A stretch of DNA of 64,000 nucleotides. Source: Gnetum montanum. Its lineage: Eukaryota; Streptophyta; Gnetopsida; Gnetales; Gnetaceae. Shown in pieces: positions 58,067 through 64,000 of this stretch; position 1 is the first letter of the stretch, and each line of letters starts with the position of its first letter. Below the pieces are notes generated by a model. The model did not search any database, had not been told where the DNA came from, and saw nothing but the letters and a program-made list of their open reading frames with translations. The position numbers and the translations under genes were made by a program. The stretch lies in the NCBI GenBank assembly GCA_015680685.1, contig MNCI01026391.1, positions 73,935 through 137,934 of the forward strand, written 5' to 3'.

Positions 58067-59248
58067 AACATAAAAGACACTACAAAATTATGCTAGGAAT
58101 AAAAACATAAAGAAAGTTACACATGGGAGGAATTAAAACATAGTAGGTAATATAACTTTCTTTCTACCTTTATTTTTTTTTATTGGCTTCAATCAGCAAT
58201 TCTGCATTTCCTAACAAAATGTTAGCATGGGTGGCATGCCATGGAATGAGCATGACCATGACCATGACCATTCATTCATAATTGAAACACCTCCATGACA
58301 TCAATTTCATTCATTTTCCTCATTCTACACCTCCTCCACACTGTAAATTTCATTCATTTTCCTCATTCCACACCTCCTCCACACTGTAAATTTCATTCAT
58401 TTGCCTCATTCCACACCTCCTCCATGTTGTAAATTTCATTCATTTACCTCATTCCAAACTATCCCATTAGTGTCTTAAATTGGACAATAAATCACTTTAA
58501 CGTATAAATTTGGTAGTGAATGGGAATAACTATTATGAGATTTGACTAGTTAGACTTTCCAAAGGAATTATAATAACTTCATTCTATTTTGTGTAAGAAA
58601 AATTTGGAAGCTAGGCTAAAAACCCCTATGAAGGAACATTACTATTGAAAAAATGTGTGAGATTCAATATTAAGATTATCAGCATGCTATACCTTAATAC
58701 CTAAAGCAACAAAAATCCTATATTTTTTAGTTGGATCCACATGTTATGAATTTCATCATGCAACACTTTGGTGTTGTCGGTCTTGGCTCTTGCCAACACT
58801 ACTGTTTGATTTCATTGAACCTAGAATCTTTTATCATTTGTTGCATTGGATTTGAGCTACGGGCTTCCACTATAGGATATTTCAAAATTATGCATAGAAT
58901 AGTTTTTAGTAGTTGTGAATAATGTACAAAATTAGTAAACTAAAATTTACCAAATGCTACATGCAACATTCCGCTTGGTATGTTAGCAATTTCTTAAGGG
59001 AGTATCTTATTTTTAGGGATAGGTCATTGTAGTTTCCTTTGCATGAGGAGTTCATAATTTATACATATCAATTCTTAACCATGTCAAGTGTACCACTCAT
59101 GAGAGAGAAATTTCTTGAATTGCTAGTCAACCAACATCATGCATTTGGTAATTTTAACTTTTTCCCATAAATTTTGCTAGAGATGCCATATTGGATGCTC
59201 TCAATTTCAACTATTAATTCTTGTTATTTACTATTATTATTTTACAGT
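58067..59248. other. intergenic sequence with a minisatellite
   Basis: Apart from the tandem repeat at 58303-58465 and a small GACCAT repeat near 58250-58269, no feature is recognised. The open frame 58731-58922 has no motif. Confidence 0.4.
58303..58465. repeat. 43-bp tandem repeat, almost four copies
   Basis: Units begin with AATTTCATTCATTT at 58303, 58346, 58389 and 58432 (the last one partial). The first two are almost identical and the last is the most diverged. Confidence 0.9.
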
Positions 59249-60365
59249 GCTATGCAAGAAGAGATAAATCAATTTAAAAGAAATTATGGTTAGAAATTGG
59301 TTCCTAAACCAAATGGCAGACTTATCATTAATATTACATGAGTCTTTAAGAACAAAACTAATAATTAGGAAATCATCATCAAGAACATGGTAAGACTTGT
59401 AGCTAAGGTTACAATCAATAAGAAGGGGTTGACTTTGATAAAACATTCACCTCAATAGTACAAATGAAGTTTATTTTCTTGGTCATGGGGCTAACATGCT
59501 TCAAGGGATTCACTCTTTATCAAATGAATGTAAAAAAATATCTTTCTAAATTGAATAGTTTAAGAATAAGTTTATATCAAATAATCTAAAGGATTTTGAA
59601 TTCTTACCTTCTTGATTATATTTATAAATTGAGAAAGCCTTATATGAACTTAAACAAGCTTCTCATGCTTAGTATGAAAGATTATCTAAGTTTCTTATTG
59701 ATAAAAAGTTTATTAAATGTAATTCTAATCCTACTATATTCATCAAAACTTATGATAATATATACAAGTGGTACAAGTTTATGTGGATGATGCCATTTTT
59801 GATGTTACTAATAAAGATATTAACAAGAAGTTTGCTAAGATGATGCAAGATGAATTTCAAATGGGCATGATGGAGGAAATGAACAATTACGTGAGGCTAC
59901 AAGTGAAACAAAGAAAGGAATTTTTATTTTCTAACACAAATACATCAAGAATCTCTTTGCTAAATATGGGTTTGAAAATGTAAAAAGTAAACCTACACCA
60001 ATGGCCCCTAGAAAGAAACTTAATGAGGATCCTTAAGATAAAGATGTGAATGAAAAGATGTACAAAGGTATGATAGGTAGTTTATTATATTTAACTATTT
60101 GTAGACCAGATATTATACTAAGTGTTGGAGTATGTGCTTGATTTTAGTCAAATACCAAAGAATCATATCTTTGTGTTGTTAAAATAGTTTTTCATTATTT
60201 AAAATATATTACACATTGGAGTCTTTGGTATTCTAAGAGCCTCAATGTTAATATTATTGGGTATTATGATGCAAATTATGTAGGTTGTAAAATGGATAGG
60301 AAGTCAACTAGCAAATGCTACTATTTTCTTGAATCTTTTCTAGTAGTAAAATTAACTAGCAATGA
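59249..60365 (+). pseudogene. Ty1/copia RT and RNase H fragment J
   Basis: A different copia lineage from K. It starts at MQEEINQFKRN (59253), then a KNMVRLVAKVTINKKGL block, a YVDD box at 59780-59791 (VQVYVDDAIFDVTNKDI), FAKMMQDEFQMGMMEEMNNY and a MYKGMIGSLLYLTI-like block (near 60058-60090). RNase H text (GYYDANYVGCKMDRKSTSG) runs to about 60330, then the element is cut. Gag, protease and integrase are absent on the left side, and no LTR is seen. Stops and frameshifts are frequent. Confidence 0.8.
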
Positions 60366-60512
60366 GGTGTTATCCTAGTGGTATAGGTCTTGGCCTAACG
60401 ATGTTGTAAAACAAAAATTAGAATAGTTAAAGAAATTTGTAAAAAAAAAATTAGAAAAGATAAAGAAATTTGTAAAACAAAAACTAGAAAAGTTAAACTC
60501 ATATTTCAAAGA

Positions 60513-60865
60513 GGTTACTCTTTCTAGTAGTTGTCAACCAGGGGGTGTCTACTAAAAACGTTGTAGAACAAAAATGTGTGAAGCAAAAATCAAAAAAGAA
60601 CTGAGGGCCCCATATGATCATCATAGCTGGCCATCTCCCCCATGACTGAGTTTTAAGGGAGAGATCTAAAATAATGAGCATCTATTTGAATTTCTTATAA
60701 GTGCCCAAATTCTCCCAGTTGATGATCTTAGATTAAGGGGTGGAAGTTGGCGACACTCATATTTCAATGTGTCTATGTATTCGTTGTTGGCATGGTTTTC
60801 CTCAGTTCGTTCCATGCATATTTGGTTACTCTTTCTAGTAGTTGTCAACCAGGGGGTGTCTACTA
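60513..60865. repeat. 42-bp direct duplication in element F
   Basis: 60513-60554 and 60824-60865 (both from GGTTACTCTTTCTAGTAG) are identical. The first copy lies in the 3' region, where it does not belong by comparison with B. Confidence 0.85.
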
Positions 60866-60979
60866 CTTTTTGTGTGGTTGCTATATACAGGCATCTTTGG
60901 TTCAAAGTTTCATGGGCACACCTATTACATGGAGGCATTTCCTCCACGTCATCACCCGATGAATCACTGTATGTGATGC

Positions 60980-61420
60980 ATGGAACTTTCCTCTTCTCAA
61001 TCTTTTGACATATGTTTATCTTAGAGATTTCCAAGGAAAGATCGTAGATCCTAAGGCATGCATCTACTATACTAAGCTATGCCCTTTCCATTCTGATTGG
61101 GAAGTCCCCTTTGTTGTTGTTAACTTCGATCATCAGGAAATCAGTTGGGTAAGACCAACCACACATGATGGTAATAATGTCCTCCACCAAGCCCAAGGGA
61201 ATGGTGATGAACTGGTCTACCAGCTCTAGTTGAATGTTGCTCTTCTTAAGTTGGGATAGGTTCCAAGTGTGATACATATCTCGTGAAATTAAGTTGACTT
61301 TAGAACCTGAGTAAATAAGAGCCCTATGTGGTTCATTTCTGGTGATCTGTACATAGATTAAGGGACTCCCAAGGTTAGTTAGTTTCCTAGAAAGGTGGCC
61401 TACCTTGATCTACTCAGTTA
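60980..61420 (-). pseudogene. element F aspartic protease
   Basis: The minus frame 61277-61077 reads MYHTWNLSQLKKSNIQLELV, then ITIPLGLVEDIITIMCGWSY and MIEVNNNKGDFPI. Just upstream (near 61300-61312) the active site reads YSG instead of DSG, so the catalytic Asp codon is mutated. It follows the Pro-rich linker. Confidence 0.75.
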
Positions 61421-61631
61421 CAGTATGCATTAACATAATCGTATGTGTTAAGCTCTGTTGGGCTGAAGGGTGCTCCGAAGTGTTAGATGGTGGAGGAGTG
61501 TACATGACCTCAACCGCTTGTTGTTGTGGAAGTTTGTCTAGGCTTTTGGTTCTAAAGTAAGGCCTTCTCTTTTTACAGTTGTTAGAACCAGCAGCAGGTT
61601 GGATATTTACAGCTCTCGTAGCATGACATTG

Positions 61632-61847
61632 CTACAGTTGAGGAGGAAGTTCCCCTTGCATTGTTGGAGCAGGAGGTGTTATAGGAACTACTTGTGGTGG
61701 AAGAGGTGCAAGTGGATTAGGTGGATGGTGTGGGTATGGAGTGTCTCCTGGAGGAGAAGGAGTCCTTCTGAAGTACTCCCGAACTTGGTAGTTAAGATTG
61801 GGAGTTGAGTGACTCATAGAGTCACTTGGAGAAATTGGCTGCTGCAC
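61632..61847 (-). pseudogene. element F proline-rich linker
   Basis: A 71-codon open frame, PSPPGDTPYPHHPPNPLAPL-like, between the gag zinc-knuckle region and protease. The same linker is recognisable in B (16330-16950) and D (31480-31900). It is probably a disordered spacer of the Gag-Pro polyprotein. Confidence 0.65.
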
Positions 61848-62029
61848 ATAATATCCATAATGGTTAGGTTGTCGGTAAGGGTACTGATATTTCGGCGATG
61901 GAATCCCCCATAACTATGGGTATTGCCACTACTGATGCTGTCCGATGGGCTATGGGGGAGTTCCACTTGGATAATATGTTAGTGGTTGTTGGAACTGCCT
62001 TGGGTTACCTTGTAGATAAGATAACCTTC

Positions 62030-63924
62030 GGGGTGTTTGTCATTGCTTAAGTCTTGGATTAAGTGCATACACCCTAGACTCCTGCAGATGTGAGATAACG
62101 GGGAAACATCCCTTAGGATGTTTATAGTAGTAGACCTCACATCCACTATCATCATCTATGTCAGAATCCACAACCACATCGAAGTTAGTGATTTTTCCAT
62201 TACCCTTATTATGTGCAAGGCTTAAATCTCTCCACTTTTTCTTACCTTTGTCACTACTCTGTTCTACCTTAGACTCTTCTACAATTTTTAAGATGATTTC
62301 AATTTTAGAGTCTAAAGAACTCCATACATCATCTACCTTAGCCACTATTTCTGTTGTTAATTTTTGGATCGGCAAGGTTTTCCGGTTCACCAACTCTTCG
62401 AGTGGTGACTCATCCTCTTCATCACAAAATTTCACTATCTTCTTTTGAAGGGAGGGATCATGGTTGTACTCTTCCACACTTTCCCTTTTTCGTAGCTCAC
62501 CTTCTTCATTTGCTACTTGCTCCAACAAGCTTCTAACTTCATGGGCTCTAAGTTGTGAGAGTCTCCCTTCGGCGTAAGTCCCAAGAGTTCTCCTAGTTTC
62601 ATTCCTTAGCCCATCCATGATGTGGTGAAGTTGATCCTGCTGAGCGTACCCATGGCCTGGGAAATGATGTAACAATGTATAGCAGTGGGCCATGAGAGCA
62701 TCCAAGGGTTCATGATGACCTTGCTTCCAGCCTTGGATCTGCTTACGCAAATTAGACACTCTGGAGTACGTCTAATACTTTTTGTTGAACAGTTCTAGCA
62801 TTGTACTCCACCTCCTGATGGTTTTCGATTCTAAGGACCGGTACTAGCTCTCTGCTTCTTTGATGAGTGTCCTTGGGAACAACTTAAGTTTTTGCCACTC
62901 ACTGTCTAAATTTTGCAAGGCATAGGCATCTTGAAATGCCCGTAAATGATTTTGCGGATTAGCATTGTTTCCCCCTTCAAATCATGGGATATTGTTCATG
63001 TCTAATTGTTTGATCCGACTATCCTTTAAATGCCTTGTGGGAATCCTAACTGCCTCGGTTATGTCAAGAATACTTTGGATTGCGAGTAGGGGATCATCAT
63101 GATCATCTCTTTCATGATGTGTGTGATGTCTGCATTGTTCCCTACTCTCCCTACGTCCTTGCCCTTGTCCTCTCTCTCGAATTTCCCATCGAGGTCTTTT
63201 GTCTTTCTTACTTTTATCCTCATCTTTATGTTCATGGTGGCTACACCCAGATGTGGAAGGAGAGGGTGAGTGATGTGAAGAAGTGGAAGAAGAAGGGGAA
63301 CCATCGCCATGACGATGTTTCTTGCCTTCTCTTCGGCTGCAACAGCCCCGATCATGGTGACGATCTAAGTGCTTGTCCTTAGCATAAGTGGTTGCTCCCT
63401 CTATAAATAGTTGGTGTTCACAGGTATCAGAACCAAGGATATGGATCGTTGATCATAGATTCTGATATCCTTCCTCATCAACATTATTAGGAGGGGGAAC
63501 TTCATTTGTTAAAGAACCCGTAATAAGGGGTTCCTCATCTCCTATTTCGCTAAGGACATGCGGGGCTTTGCCCTTCAGAAAAGTATGTTAACTCTCCTAC
63601 CTTAAGTCTCTCATACATTGGGCATCAGTGGGATAGTAATCCCTCATGTTAAAATCTTCCAAAACGTATTCAACGTAATGTTCTTGCATGCCAATCTGTG
63701 CCAAGGCATAGAAAGGTATGTGAGATATTGATCGATTTGGGGGTAACACAATGTTACCTTGCAAATCTCTCCACCATAGCTATTCATCCTAATGGAGAAT
63801 AAAAGTAAAATTGGGGATATACTCATCGTGGTAAGTATATGTCATTTTGGTTATGTGTTTTACGTTGCCAACTATCTCGTATATGATCCTTAGGTGGTGA
63901 GTTGCTCTTATGAGAAGAAGACAT
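62030..63924 (-). pseudogene. element F gag (large open C-terminal half)
   Basis: The likely start is ATG at 63924 (MSSSHKS). The N-terminal half has stops. From 62759 to 62040 a frame of 239 codons is open: MSNLRKQIQGWKQGHHEPLD, GLRNETRRTLGTYAEGRL, a coiled-coil-like LEQVANEEGELRKRESVEEY stretch, then DVWSSLDSKIEIILKIVEE and a C-terminal zinc-knuckle-like C.VYYYKHPKGC, in which the second Cys is Tyr. It would package element RNA. The open frame implies a recent loss of activity or mobilisation in trans. Confidence 0.8.
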
Positions 63925-64000
63925 TTTTATCGGTGTGCTAATTTTACCATTATATAATTTTTATCTTTTGATTAACCTGAAGGTTCGTTAAGGCTCACAA

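Larger units (their letters stand above)
60390..64000 (-). mobile_element. Ty3/gypsy element F, gag-protease derivative (partial)
   Basis: On the minus strand F keeps the gag leader, gag, Pro-rich linker and protease. At about 60700 it goes straight into the end of pol and the 3' non-coding region (60390-60680), so RT, RNase H and integrase are deleted. It continues beyond the window, so the 5' LTR and PBS are not seen. It holds the longest open frame of the window (239 codons of gag), which suggests that it is younger or better preserved than the other copies. Confidence 0.82.

Noticed and set aside
60366-60405. GTTATCCTAGTGGTATAGG resembles a tRNA or SINE A-box
   Set aside because: No B-box (GGTTCGANNCC), acceptor stem or terminal repeat follows. 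The sequence is cut by gypsy F.

Overview
The window is plant nuclear DNA that consists almost entirely of decayed retrotransposons. This follows from AT-rich sequence, several Ty3/gypsy LTR retrotransposons of one family, Ty1/copia elements, a plant-type LINE, methylation-type decay (stops at former Gln, Trp and Arg codons, CpG loss) and scaffold gaps. The nested, old, internally deleted elements suggest a large repeat-rich seed-plant genome (a gymnosperm is possible), but the sequence does not prove the species. I see no rRNA, tRNA, CRISPR or bacterial gene.

Layout. 1-760: copia 3' pol remnant. 1741-4880: minus-strand gypsy remnant (A), with a small LINE-like retroposon (4894-5449) inserted at its end. 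6856-7169: the only plausible host gene, a two-exon minus-strand gene for a small secreted peptide, with a three-copy W-box-containing repeat upstream (7255-7843). 8440-9780: LINE reverse-transcriptase remnant. 9792-10007 and 19873-21400: a gypsy element (H) whose 5' LTR is split by a complete minus-strand gypsy element (B, 10008-19867, TSD CACAT). 21405-22640: an inverted gag piece (G). 24181-25290: an unidentified degenerate minus-strand reading frame. 25320-40176: a minus-strand gypsy element (C) split by a plus-strand, internally deleted one (D, 28400-36619). 41711-58061: a copia element (K, TSD ATAAA) whose gag is split by a complete gypsy element (E, 43625-53551, TSD ACAAT). 59249-60365: another copia RT piece (J). 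60390-64000: a minus-strand gypsy element (F) that keeps gag and protease but has lost RT and integrase and runs off the window.

The gypsy elements share termini (TGATGA...TCATCA), a primer-binding site resembling the tRNA-Asp type of Athila-like elements, the order gag-protease-RT-RNase H-integrase, a long non-coding 3' region and a short G-rich polypurine tract. Their U3 regions differ strongly: D and E carry arrays of a 15-bp palindrome, while B carries GATATC-type palindromes. No gypsy or copia copy here looks able to transpose by itself.

Several anomalies look like assembly artefacts: a 219-bp perfect inverted repeat around a mis-oriented contig in E, and short exact duplications flanking single Ns.
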